The notes beneath the pieces are model-generated. The model was not told the origin of the DNA. It searched no databases and was given only the letters and a program-made list of their open reading frames with translations. DNA of 6,719 bases from Deltaproteobacteria bacterium (GTDB taxonomy: Bacteria; Desulfobacterota; Binatia; UBA9968), in NCBI GenBank assembly GCA_023250495.1, contig JAHFAP010000175.1, positions 1 through 6,719 on the forward strand. The letters are read 5' to 3'. A program made the translations under genes and the position numbers. This document shows positions 1-6,439 of the stretch, one piece after another. Each line of letters begins with the position of its first letter. The stretch's first letter is position 1.

Positions 1-191
1 TTGAAGGGGCCTGTTATAATCCGGCCGGTTTGGTGCGCCATTTCGTCACCGAGCCGGCTCCCCTTTACAAGCCCAAGAAGGGAGGAGAGACAGATCCCAA
101 GCTGGCTACAAAGGTGGAGGTCGGGCTGAAATATCTGGACGAGTTTGCCACCCCGGAGGGAGCGGGAGGGGCGGGAGCAGAGGAGGGATAG
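1..191 (+). CDS. nuoI: Probable NuoI, C-terminal fragment (complex I 23-kDa-type ferredoxin subunit)
   Basis: The reading frame is open from base 3 and ends at TAG 189-191, giving 62 residues; the gene starts before the window. The first residues (EGACYNPAGLVRHF) resemble the end of NuoI, where a Glu-rich, Tyr/Asn-containing segment follows the second 4Fe-4S cysteine motif. The cysteine motifs themselves would lie upstream and are not visible. NuoI carries two 4Fe-4S clusters and passes electrons towards the quinone site in the peripheral arm of complex I. The call therefore rests mainly on position, directly before nuoJ in the canonical I-J-K-L-M-N order. After a Lys-rich stretch and a short predicted helix (KVEVGLKYLDEF), the protein ends in a low-complexity Gly/Ala/Glu tail. 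That tail is encoded by G-rich DNA containing a quadruplex motif. It could be another ferredoxin-like subunit if the operon order is not canonical. Confidence 0.6.
   Translation, partial: EGACYNPAGLVRHFVTEPAPLYKPKKGGETDPKLATKVEVGLKYLDEFATPEGAGGAGAEEG
158..175 (+). other. Predicted G-quadruplex motif at the 3' end of nuoI
   Basis: Four G-runs of at least three (158-160, 164-166, 168-171, 173-175) are separated by loops of one to three bases, which fits the canonical G3N1-7 pattern. A fifth run sits at 185-187. The motif is on the coding strand, so it would also form in mRNA. It encodes the Gly/Ala-rich tail of the probable NuoI, so Gly codon usage alone could explain it. Function is unknown. 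Confidence 0.5.
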
Positions 192-193
192 AT

Positions 194-212
194 GCCCGAC
201 GCCAAGTCGGGC
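194..212 (+). other. Hairpin 1 in the nuoI-nuoJ gap
   Basis: GCCCGAC (194-200) and GTCGGGC (206-212) form a perfect 7-bp stem around a 5-nt loop, GCCAA. One A-U and two G-U pairs could lengthen the stem in RNA. It begins three bases after the nuoI stop codon. Only three Ts follow, so it is not a convincing intrinsic terminator. mRNA processing, 3'-end protection of the upstream message or weak attenuation are possible roles, all inferred. Confidence 0.5.
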
Positions 213-256
213 GTTTCGATCGGTCCCGCTGATCCTTGATTCCCAACTGTAATTTA

Positions 257-281
257 CCCAAAGAGCCGGTGGCTTTTTGGG
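257..281 (+). other. Hairpin 2 in the nuoI-nuoJ gap
   Basis: CCCAAAGAGCC (257-267) pairs with GGCTTTTTGGG (271-281) across a 3-nt loop, GGT. This gives an 11-bp stem with a single G-U pair. It ends 27 nt before the nuoJ start codon. The T-run lies inside the 3' arm rather than after it, so this is not a standard intrinsic terminator. It could affect nuoJ translation or define a cleavage point between the upstream and membrane-arm halves of the message; this is inference. Confidence 0.55.
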
Positions 282-308
282 ACCCTGTTTAGAGCGAGAC
301 AGAATCTC

Positions 309-809
309 ATGGAACTTGCCACGGCCATCTTCTATCTGGTCGCCGCCGTCACTGTCGGCTCTGCCGCGATGGTCGCCTTCTCGCGCAATATCATTTACTC
401 CGCCTTTTCTCTTCTCGGAACCTTTGCGGGGGTGGCGGGCATCTACGTTTTTTTAGGCGCGGATTTCGTCGCCGCCGTGCAGGTGCTGATCTACGTCGGC
501 GGCATCTTGGTGCTGATACTCTTCGCGGTTATGCTGACGCACAGGATTACAGATGTGCAGATCACGAACCGCGCGGCGGGCAGGATTCCCGCGCTGGTGA
601 TGGTAGCCGTTTTTATCGCCCTTTTAGTTCAGACCATTCAGGAAACTCCTTGGGTCAAGGCGAAAGAGATCGTTTACGTTCCGACTACAGGAGCCATCGG
701 CGATCTATTTTTGCAGAGCTACCTCCTGCCTTTTGAGCTGGCCTCGTTGGTTTTGCTTGCGGCGCTGATCGGCGCCGTAGTCCTGGCGCGCAAGGAAATC
801 AAGGAGTGA
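309..809 (+). CDS. nuoJ: NADH-quinone oxidoreductase subunit J
   Basis: NuoJ (ND6 homologue) is an integral membrane subunit of complex I at the junction between the quinone cavity and the proton channels. The 166-residue product is of usual length and has five hydrophobic segments (about 4-24, 29-49, 53-75, 94-114 and 138-160). The family hallmark is the third segment, AAVQVLIYVGGILVLILFAVML (residues 55-76). It has the Gln/Tyr/Gly-Gly pattern seen where many complexes carry a pi-bulge that switches during turnover. The C-terminus, ending ALIGAVVLARKE, is also typical. The ATG at 309 gives a full-length product, but the upstream bases contain no clear Shine-Dalgarno sequence. The gene is followed 14 nt later by nuoK. 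A U UUU UUA heptamer lies in frame at 449-455 but is probably coincidental. Confidence 0.96.
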   Translation: MELATAIFYLVAAVTVGSAAMVAFSRNIIYSAFSLLGTFAGVAGIYVFLGADFVAAVQVLIYVGGILVLILFAVMLTHRITDVQITNRAAGRIPALVMVAVFIALLVQTIQETPWVKAKEIVYVPTTGAIGDLFLQSYLLPFELASLVLLAALIGAVVLARKEIKE

Positions 810-823
810 CTGGAAAAACCTGA

Positions 824-1132
824 ATGGCCATTGGTCTTACTCACTACCTTGTCCTCGGCGCGATCCTCTTCAGCCTGGGCCTTTACACGGTCCTGACCCG
901 GCGCAACGCGATCAGCGTTCTCATGGGGGTGGAGCTGATCTTGAACTCGGCGAATATAAATTATGTTGCCTTCTCTCATTTCAGCAGCGGAAACGTGGAC
1001 GGCCAGATCTACGCCATCTTTGTGATCATGCTGGCGGCGGCCGAGGCCGCCGTCGGATTGGCCATTGTGCTGGCGATCTTCCAGCTCTTTCATACCATCG
1101 ACGTGGGAGCGGTGGAGACGCTCAAAGAATAG
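824..1132 (+). CDS. nuoK: NADH-quinone oxidoreductase subunit K
   Basis: NuoK (ND4L homologue) is a three-helix membrane subunit of complex I that carries two buried glutamates in the central proton pathway. The product is 102 residues, the family norm. Both glutamates are present: E37 in GVELILNSANINYVAF and E74 in AAAEAAVGLAIVLAIF. They match E. coli E36 and E72. Hydrophobic segments lie at about 5-24, 30-50 and 61-86. The start is well fixed because an in-frame TGA (821-823) lies immediately before the ATG. The only purine-rich AAGGAG is inside the last nuoJ codons, 17 nt upstream, which is too far for a normal Shine-Dalgarno site, so translation may be coupled to nuoJ. The stop codon at 1130-1132 is followed by the octamer repeat. 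Confidence 0.97.
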   Translation: MAIGLTHYLVLGAILFSLGLYTVLTRRNAISVLMGVELILNSANINYVAFSHFSSGNVDGQIYAIFVIMLAAAEAAVGLAIVLAIFQLFHTIDVGAVETLKE

Positions 1133-1135
1133 TTA

Positions 1136-1167
1136 AAGGGTTCAAGGGTTTAAGGGTTTAAGGGATT
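1136..1167 (+). repeat. Four-copy tandem octamer AAGGGTTY between nuoK and nuoL
   Basis: Four units in exact 8-nt register start at 1136, 1144, 1152 and 1160: AAGGGTTC, AAGGGTTT, AAGGGTTT and AAGGGATT. They fill nearly all of the 36-nt spacer. Each AAGGG resembles a Shine-Dalgarno core. The last copy ends 4 nt before the nuoL ATG and the third ends 12 nt before it, so the array also acts as, or overlaps, the nuoL ribosome-binding region. Such short tandem arrays can change copy number by replication slippage. Confidence 0.85.
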
Positions 1168-1168
1168 G

Positions 1169-3211
1169 ATGGAGCATCCGATACAAACGGATTATCTTAG
1201 GTGGATCGTTCTTCTCCCGCTGTTGGGCGCGGGATGGAATGGTCTTTTGGGAGCGCAGCTACAGAAGAGAGTCGGCAAATGGCTGGTGAGCCTCTTTGCC
1301 TGCGCTCCGGTGGTGTTCTCGTTTCTCCTCTCGCTTGCGGCCTTCTTCGGCCTCCTCGCTCTTAAGCCCGAGGAGCGCTTCTTAACCGATCGCGTATATG
1401 CCTGGCTCTCTCTAGGCTCGCTTCACGTCGATGTCGCCTTCTGGGTAGATCCGCTCTCCGCGGTGATGATCCTGGTGGTCACGGGCATAGGCGGACTCAT
1501 ACACATCTACTCCATCGGTTACATGCATGAAGACCGCTCTTACTGGCGCTACTTCGCCTTTCTCAATCTCTTTACCTTCGCCATGCTGCTGCTCGTCACG
1601 GCGGACAATCTCCTCCTCATGTTCATCGGTTGGGAAGGCGTCGGGCTCTGCTCATACGCGCTGATCGGTTTCTGGTATCAGGACCATGTCAATACACGGG
1701 CCGGCAACAAGGCGTTCATCGTCAACCGCGTCGGCGATTTCGGTTTCATACTCGGGATCTTTCTGATCTTCTGGTCTTTGGACCAGCAGGGCCACGGCAC
1801 TGTGGCGTTTCGTGAGATTGCGACGTTTGCCTCTCTGCTCCAGGGGCAGGAAATCTGGGGAATCGGTGTAGTGACGCTAGCGACGCTGTTTCTCTTTCTC
1901 GGCGCCACGGGAAAGTCGGCGCAGATTCCCCTCTACGTCTGGCTTCCTGACGCGATGCAGGGCCCGACTCCGGTAAGCGCCCTGATCCACGCGGCCACGA
2001 TGGTGACCGCCGGGGTTTACATGATCGCCCGGCTCAACTTTCTCTTTTCCATGGCGCCGGTCACGCTGGAGGTGGTTGCCTCGGTCGGAGTGGCCACCGC
2101 GCTCCTGGCCGCGACGATCGCACTCACGCAAACCGACATCAAGCGCGTCCTGGCTTACTCCACCATCAGCCAGCTCGGATATATGTTCCTGGCTGCCGGC
2201 GTCGCCGCCTATGGCGCGGCGATTTTTCATCTGATGACTCACGCCTTCTTCAAGGCCTGCCTTTTTCTCGGCTCAGGCAGCGTTATTCACGCCATGGGCG
2301 GAGAGCAGGACATGAGAAAGATGGGTGGGCTCAGCCGCTCCCTGCCGTGGACTTTCTGGACCTTCACGATCGCGGTCCTCGCGATCGCCGGCACGCCGCT
2401 CACCGCGGGCTTTTTCTCCAAAGACGAGATTCTCTGGCAAGCCTTCTCCAGCCCGCACGGCTCGTCGTGGCTATGGTTACTGGGAGTGGCGGGAGCTGGG
2501 ATGACCGCGTTTTACATGTTTCGCCAGTTGTTTCTGGTCTTTTTCGGAGAGTGCCGCGCCGACCATCACGTGCAAGAACATTTACATGAGTCGCCGAAGG
2601 TGATGACTCTGCCGCTCGTGGTCCTGGCCGTCGGATCGATCGCCGCCGGCTGGATCGGTCTTCCGGGGATATTCGGGCCTAATCTTTTCGCTCAATGGCT
2701 CGAGCCGGTTTTGGGCGCGGCCCATGAAGCCCACGGGTCGGGAGCGGCTGAAGGAACTCTCATGGTTTTCTCTGTGGGAGTTGCGGCGTTCGGCTTCTAT
2801 CTCGCCTACCTCATCTACTACCGGCGCGCACTGGCGCCGGAGCACTTTTCCTCTCTGGCCGGCGGGCTGCTTTACCGCCTGTCCTATAACAAGTACTACA
2901 TTGACGAGATCTACCAGTTTGTCTTCATCCGCGGGACGCTGCTCTTGGCCCGGATCGGCGTCTGGATCGATCAGTACATCATCGATTTCATCGTCGACGG
3001 ATCAGCCAGGACGACCGCTCTCGTCTCCTGGGTCAACGGCCTGTTTGACAACTATGTCATCGACGGCATCGTCAACCAGCTCGCTGACTCGACCTTCGCC
3101 GCTGGGGACAAGTTCAGAAAGGTCCAGACCGGAAACATCAACAGCTACCTCTATGTGATTCTCGGCGCGGTCATCGTTGCGATCATCGTCAAGTTGCGCT
3201 ATTGGAGCTGA
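1169..3211 (+). CDS. nuoL: NADH-quinone oxidoreductase subunit L
   Basis: NuoL (ND5 homologue) is the distal antiporter-like proton channel of complex I and carries the long lateral helix along the membrane arm. From the ATG at 1169 the product is 680 residues, longer than the 613 of E. coli because of a C-terminal extension. Key residues are in place: E156 in FIGWEGVGLCSY, K249 in GATGKSAQIPLYVWLPDA, H274 in PVSALIHAATMV, K325 in DIKRVLAYSTISQLGYM, H354/H358 in FHLMTHAFFK, and K418-D419 in GFFSKDE. They correspond to E. coli E144, K229, H254 and K399-D400. A His-rich loop occurs at 465-473. The C-terminus (573-637) has three related Y-ID segments before a final transmembrane helix (about 660-676). 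A TTG three bases upstream could also start translation and would add one residue. Confidence 0.97.
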   Translation: MEHPIQTDYLRWIVLLPLLGAGWNGLLGAQLQKRVGKWLVSLFACAPVVFSFLLSLAAFFGLLALKPEERFLTDRVYAWLSLGSLHVDVAFWVDPLSAVMILVVTGIGGLIHIYSIGYMHEDRSYWRYFAFLNLFTFAMLLLVTADNLLLMFIGWEGVGLCSYALIGFWYQDHVNTRAGNKAFIVNRVGDFGFILGIFLIFWSLDQQGHGTVAFREIATFASLLQGQEIWGIGVVTLATLFLFLGATGKSAQIPLYVWLPDAMQGPTPVSALIHAATMVTAGVYMIARLNFLFSMAPVTLEVVASVGVATALLAATIALTQTDIKRVLAYSTISQLGYMFLAAGVAAYGAAIFHLMTHAFFKACLFLGSGSVIHAMGGEQDMRKMGGLSRSLPWTFWTFTIAVLAIAGTPLTAGFFSKDEILWQAFSSPHGSSWLWLLGVAGAGMTAFYMFRQLFLVFFGECRADHHVQEHLHESPKVMTLPLVVLAVGSIAAGWIGLPGIFGPNLFAQWLEPVLGAAHEAHGSGAAEGTLMVFSVGVAAFGFYLAYLIYYRRALAPEHFSSLAGGLLYRLSYNKYYIDEIYQFVFIRGTLLLARIGVWIDQYIIDFIVDGSARTTALVSWVNGLFDNYVIDGIVNQLADSTFAAGDKFRKVQTGNINSYLYVILGAVIVAIIVKLRYWS

Positions 3212-3234
3212 ATCCAAATGGGGGATTGGAAAAC

Positions 3235-4755
3235 ATGACAGACCACGTTCTTACCTACATGACCTTTTTTCCTCTCGCCGGCATGGTCGTGGTGCTCTTG
3301 CTGCCGCGCGAGCGCCACGATCTGGTTCGCTGGGCGTCGGCTCTCTTTACCCTTCCCCCGCTGCTTCTCGCCGTTTGGCTCTATCGCAACTTTGATCCCG
3401 TCAACCCGGGTCTCCAGTTTGTGGAAAAGGCCGCTTGGATACCGGCCTACAACATCAACTACTTCGTGGCCGTGGACGGGATCAGCATCTCGATGGTCCT
3501 GCTCACTGCCCTGCTCACCTTTCTCTGCATCTTTGCATCCTGGGGAATCGATAAAGGCGTGAAGGGCTACTTCGCCCTCTTCCTGCTGCTCGACACCGGG
3601 ATGATGGGCGTCTTTGTCGCGCTCGACTTTTTTCTCTTCTACATCTTTTGGGAGGTGATGCTCCTCCCGATGTACTTTTTGATTGGGATATGGGGCGGGC
3701 CGCGCCGGGAGTACGCTGCGATCAAGTTTTTTCTCTACACCCTTTTCGGCAGCGTGCTCATGTTGCTTGCGATCCTGGCCCTCTATTTCAGCAGCGAGCC
3801 GCATACTTTCGACATGACTCAGCTCATCGCTCAGAGCAGCCGGTACGGCACGACGCCGCTTCACTTTTGGCCGTTCGATCACCTGCGCTGGGGCTTCCAG
3901 CACGTGGTCTGGATGGCGCTGTTTATCGGTTTCGCGATCAAGATACCGGCCTTCCCGTTTCACACCTGGCTCCCGGACGCTCACGTCGAGGCGCCGACCG
4001 CGATCTCCGTGATCCTGGCCGGCATCCTTCTCAAGATGGGCGCGTACGGCATTCTGCGGATCAATTATCCGATGCTCCCGGAGGCCACCGCGGACCTCGC
4101 CTATTATTTTCTCGGCGCTCTGGGGACGTGGAATATCATTTACGGCGCGCTCTGCGCGATGGCGCAGAAGGATTTCAAGAAGCTGGTCGCCTATTCGAGC
4201 GTGAGCCATATGGGCTACGTGATGCTGGGGATGGCGAGCTTTACCCCGCAGGGGATCAGTGGCGCGGTGCTGCAGATGTTCAATCACGGAACGATCACCG
4301 GCATGCTCTTTCTCCTAGTCGGGGTAATCTACGACCGGGCGCATCACCGCGACATCGATGGATTTGGCGGCCTGGCGGCGGTCATGCCGGTCTACACCGG
4401 CGTCAGCGTGCTGGCGTTCTTCGCCTCGATGGGGCTGCCCGGCCTTTCCGGGTTTATCTCGGAAGTGCTGGTGCTGCTCGGCGCGTGGCAGAAATATCCG
4501 CTCCTCAGCGCGTTAGGGGCGAGCGGCGTGATTTTGACCGCGGGCTATCTGCTCTGGACGATCCAGCGGGTCTATCTCGGCGCGACCAACGAAAAGTACA
4601 AGGCTATGCCCGAGATCAACGGCCGGGAGCTTTTTACCCTGGTCCCTCTGGGAATCATCGTGATCATTCTCGGGGTCTATCCTAACGCGCTCCTCGACCT
4701 GCTGCGCGCTTCGCTGGATCAGCTCAATCAATTGGTCATCCCACATCTCAGTTAA
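3235..4755 (+). CDS. nuoM: NADH-quinone oxidoreductase subunit M
   Basis: NuoM (ND4 homologue) is the middle antiporter-like proton channel of the complex I membrane arm. The 506-residue product is close to the 509 of E. coli. The proton-path residues are conserved: E140 in YIFWEVMLLPMYFLIGIWGG, K236 in GFAIKIPAFPFHTWLPDAHVEAPT, K267 in GILLKMGAYGILR, and E410 in SGFISEVLVLLG. They match E. coli E144, K234, K265 and E407. The motif KKLVAYSSVSHMGYVMLG (315-332) is also typical. I chose ATG 3235 because a G-rich GGGGGA (3220-3225) lies 9 nt upstream and the protein then starts at the usual place. An upstream TTG at 3202 would add 11 residues and overlap nuoL by 10 nt, which is less likely. Only 6 nt separate its stop codon from nuoN. 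Confidence 0.97.
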   Translation: MTDHVLTYMTFFPLAGMVVVLLLPRERHDLVRWASALFTLPPLLLAVWLYRNFDPVNPGLQFVEKAAWIPAYNINYFVAVDGISISMVLLTALLTFLCIFASWGIDKGVKGYFALFLLLDTGMMGVFVALDFFLFYIFWEVMLLPMYFLIGIWGGPRREYAAIKFFLYTLFGSVLMLLAILALYFSSEPHTFDMTQLIAQSSRYGTTPLHFWPFDHLRWGFQHVVWMALFIGFAIKIPAFPFHTWLPDAHVEAPTAISVILAGILLKMGAYGILRINYPMLPEATADLAYYFLGALGTWNIIYGALCAMAQKDFKKLVAYSSVSHMGYVMLGMASFTPQGISGAVLQMFNHGTITGMLFLLVGVIYDRAHHRDIDGFGGLAAVMPVYTGVSVLAFFASMGLPGLSGFISEVLVLLGAWQKYPLLSALGASGVILTAGYLLWTIQRVYLGATNEKYKAMPEINGRELFTLVPLGIIVIILGVYPNALLDLLRASLDQLNQLVIPHLS

Positions 4756-4761
4756 GTTCCG

Positions 4762-6240
4762 ATGGACCTGGGAAATATCGCCAGCCTTGACTTTTTCTAC
4801 CCGGAGGCCATTCTCACCGGCACGATTCTCCTTGTTGTCCTGTTGGATCTCGTGCTGACAAACAAGAGGGCTCTCGGCCTTGTGGCCCTCGCGGGCTGTC
4901 TCCTCTCGCTCTGGGCCACTCTGCAGCTCTACGGCACGTCTGGAGGCTGGCTCTTCCACCGGATGATCGTCCTGGACAACTTCAGCCTCTTCTTTAAACT
5001 CGTTTCGCTTTTTGCCGCCATCTTGGTTCTCTGGATGTCGCGCGGCAGCCGCGAGGTCGGCGAGGTCCACCAGGGAGAGTATTCGGCGATCCTTCTGAGC
5101 TCGACCCTGGGAATGTTTTTCATGGCCTCCTCGACGAACCTGCTGATGGCCTATCTGTCGCTCGAGCTAGTGAGCCTCACCTCCTACATCCTGACCGGAT
5201 TTTTGCCTCACAACCGCCGCTCAAGCGAGGCGGCGCTTAAGTACCTGATCTATGGTGGCGTGGCGTCGGGAACCATGATCTACGGCATGAGTTGGATCTT
5301 TGGGATGGCCGGCAGCCTGGACTACGCGAGGATCAACCAGGCGCTGCTTCAAGGAGAGGCGAATCATCTCGGACTTTTCATCGCCTTTGTCTTCATCCTG
5401 GCCGGCTTCGGCTACAAAATCGTTTTTGTCCCTTTCCATATGTGGTCGCCGGATGTCTATCAAGGCGCGCCGACGCCGATCACGGCTTTCCTCTCGGTCG
5501 GTTCGAATGCGGCGGGCGTCGCGATTCTCATCCGCTTCTTTTTTCCCGCGGTGTCGCGCCTGGGTGACGACGGGAACTGGATGTTTCTCTCCGGAGTGGA
5601 GTGGCCCCACTTTCTGCTCATGGTGAGCATGGTGACCATGACCCTGGGGAACCTCTGCGCTTTGAATCAGCAGAATGTCAAGCGGCTGCTCGCCTACTCG
5701 GGTATCGCCCACGCGGGCTACATCTTGATGGGGCTTGTAGTGCTGAACAACGAAGGGCTCCAGGCGATGCTCTTTTACATCGTCGTCTACCTAATCATGA
5801 ATCTGGGCGCTTTCCTGGTTGTGGTGATCGTCGCCAATGCCACCGGGAAAGAAGATATCGAGAGTTATCGCGGCCTGGCCTGGCGTGGGTCGGCCATCCC
5901 GGCGGTCTGCATGGCGATCTTTCTTTTCTCCCTTACCGGCCTTCCTCCGCTGGCGGGATTTGTCGGCAAGTTTTTTCTGTTCGCGGCGGTGATCAAGCAA
6001 CAGTTCTATCTCCTGGCTGTGGTCGCGGTCATCAACAGCGTCATCTCCCTCTATTATTATGCCCGTATTGTCAAGACGATGTTCCTCGACTTTCCCCAGC
6101 CTTCTGATGGGCAAGTCAAGATGACCGCGGAGGCCGCGGTGCTGCTTGGCCTCCTTTCCAGCATGACCCTGCTATTTGGAATTTACTGGGGCCCCCTGGT
6201 CGCCTTCACAAATCACTCCCTCAGTTTCTTTGTCAAGTAA
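4762..6240 (+). CDS. nuoN: NADH-quinone oxidoreductase subunit N, with an Asn at a normally Lys position
   Basis: NuoN (ND2 homologue) is the proximal antiporter-like proton channel, next to NuoK. The 492-residue product is of normal length (E. coli 485). Conserved features are E135 in MAYLSLELVSLTSYILTGF, K219 in GFGYKIVFVPFHMWSPDVYQGAPTP, K307 in NVKRLLAYSGIAHAGYILMG, and K403 in LAGFVGKFFLF. The first, second and last match E. coli E133, K217 and K395. The oddity is residue 249 in AFLSVGSNAAGVA. Aligned without gaps from the GAPxP motif, it falls on E. coli K247, the central lysine of the channel, but the codon is AAT (5506-5508), Asn. The rest of the protein looks intact. No clear Shine-Dalgarno sequence precedes the ATG. 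With a 6-nt gap after nuoM, translational coupling is likely. Confidence 0.97.
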   Translation: MDLGNIASLDFFYPEAILTGTILLVVLLDLVLTNKRALGLVALAGCLLSLWATLQLYGTSGGWLFHRMIVLDNFSLFFKLVSLFAAILVLWMSRGSREVGEVHQGEYSAILLSSTLGMFFMASSTNLLMAYLSLELVSLTSYILTGFLPHNRRSSEAALKYLIYGGVASGTMIYGMSWIFGMAGSLDYARINQALLQGEANHLGLFIAFVFILAGFGYKIVFVPFHMWSPDVYQGAPTPITAFLSVGSNAAGVAILIRFFFPAVSRLGDDGNWMFLSGVEWPHFLLMVSMVTMTLGNLCALNQQNVKRLLAYSGIAHAGYILMGLVVLNNEGLQAMLFYIVVYLIMNLGAFLVVVIVANATGKEDIESYRGLAWRGSAIPAVCMAIFLFSLTGLPPLAGFVGKFFLFAAVIKQQFYLLAVVAVINSVISLYYYARIVKTMFLDFPQPSDGQVKMTAEAAVLLGLLSSMTLLFGIYWGPLVAFTNHSLSFFVK

Positions 6241-6439
6241 GTTTTCTGGAACGACCGCAGTTGACGTTTTTTGGCCATTTTCCGCCAATTCGGGACACTC
6301 TTTACTGGGTAGGCGCTGCCCGAGTCTGTAAAAAATCGAAGAAATATCAGCGTCTTGTCCAAATAACTGCGATTGGCATCCTGCTTGCTGCTGGTGTTCC
6401 ACTGCACGAGTTGTTCGTCCGGAGCAAAGGAGAAGCAAG
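6241..6439 (+). other. Intergenic region between nuoN and the mlaC-like gene
   Basis: This 199-nt region is the longest gap in the window and probably separates two transcription units. A small hairpin, GGGTAG (6307-6312) with CTGCCC (6316-6321), has a 3-nt loop and one G-U pair but no T-tract after it. A six-T run at 6267-6272 follows only a weak 4-bp stem. I therefore cannot point to a clear intrinsic terminator. TTGACG (6261-6266) resembles a -35 box but lacks a good -10 at 16-18 nt. TGTAAA (6327-6332) is a weak -10 without a spaced -35. A 60-codon frame (6261-6443) spans most of the region and is described as a finding. Confidence 0.5.
6426..6432 (+). promoter_or_regulatory. Shine-Dalgarno site of the mlaC-like gene
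   Basis: AAAGGAG lies 7 nt before the ATG at 6440, a near-optimal sequence and spacing. It fixes that start codon. It is far stronger than anything in front of nuoJ, nuoK or nuoN. Confidence 0.85.

Noticed and set aside
12..20. Extended -10 element TGTTATAAT
   Set aside because: It lies inside the nuoI coding frame (Cys-Tyr-Asn) and any -35 would be outside the window. TTGAAG at 1-6 is too close.
192..239. 15-codon reading frame starting at the base after the nuoI stop codon
   Set aside because: It contains hairpin 1, has no recognisable sequence and is too short to distinguish from chance, although the GGAGG-like bases upstream (182-187) could serve as a weak ribosome site.
248..253. TGTAAT as a -10 box for an internal promoter before nuoJ
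   Set aside because: No -35-like hexamer at 16-18 nt upstream; TTGATT at 236-241 is only 6 nt away.
449..455. In-frame U UUU UUA heptamer in nuoJ, a canonical -1 frameshift slippery site
   Set aside because: It encodes ordinary Phe-Leu in a membrane helix, nuoJ is complete in the zero frame, and only a weak stem follows at the wrong distance. The -1 product has no recognisable feature.
1136..1167. Telomere-like or CRISPR-like repeat
   Set aside because: TTTAAGGG resembles telomere units only superficially. Four 8-nt units without spacers between two nuo genes are neither a telomere nor a CRISPR array.
3199..4287. Long antisense frame (362 codons) opposite nuoM
   Set aside because: Its product is rich in His, Arg and Glu with no recognisable domain, and it lies entirely opposite a well-conserved nuoM. 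Such frames arise from codon bias in GC-rich genes.
3648..4685. 345-codon frame in another + frame within nuoM
   Set aside because: Arg/Gly/Asp-rich product without family motifs, fully inside nuoM whose own frame has all expected NuoM residues; a shadow of codon bias.
6307..6321. Hairpin as the nuo operon terminator
   Set aside because: Six-pair stem with one G-U and no T-tract on either strand; it does not meet the intrinsic terminator pattern.
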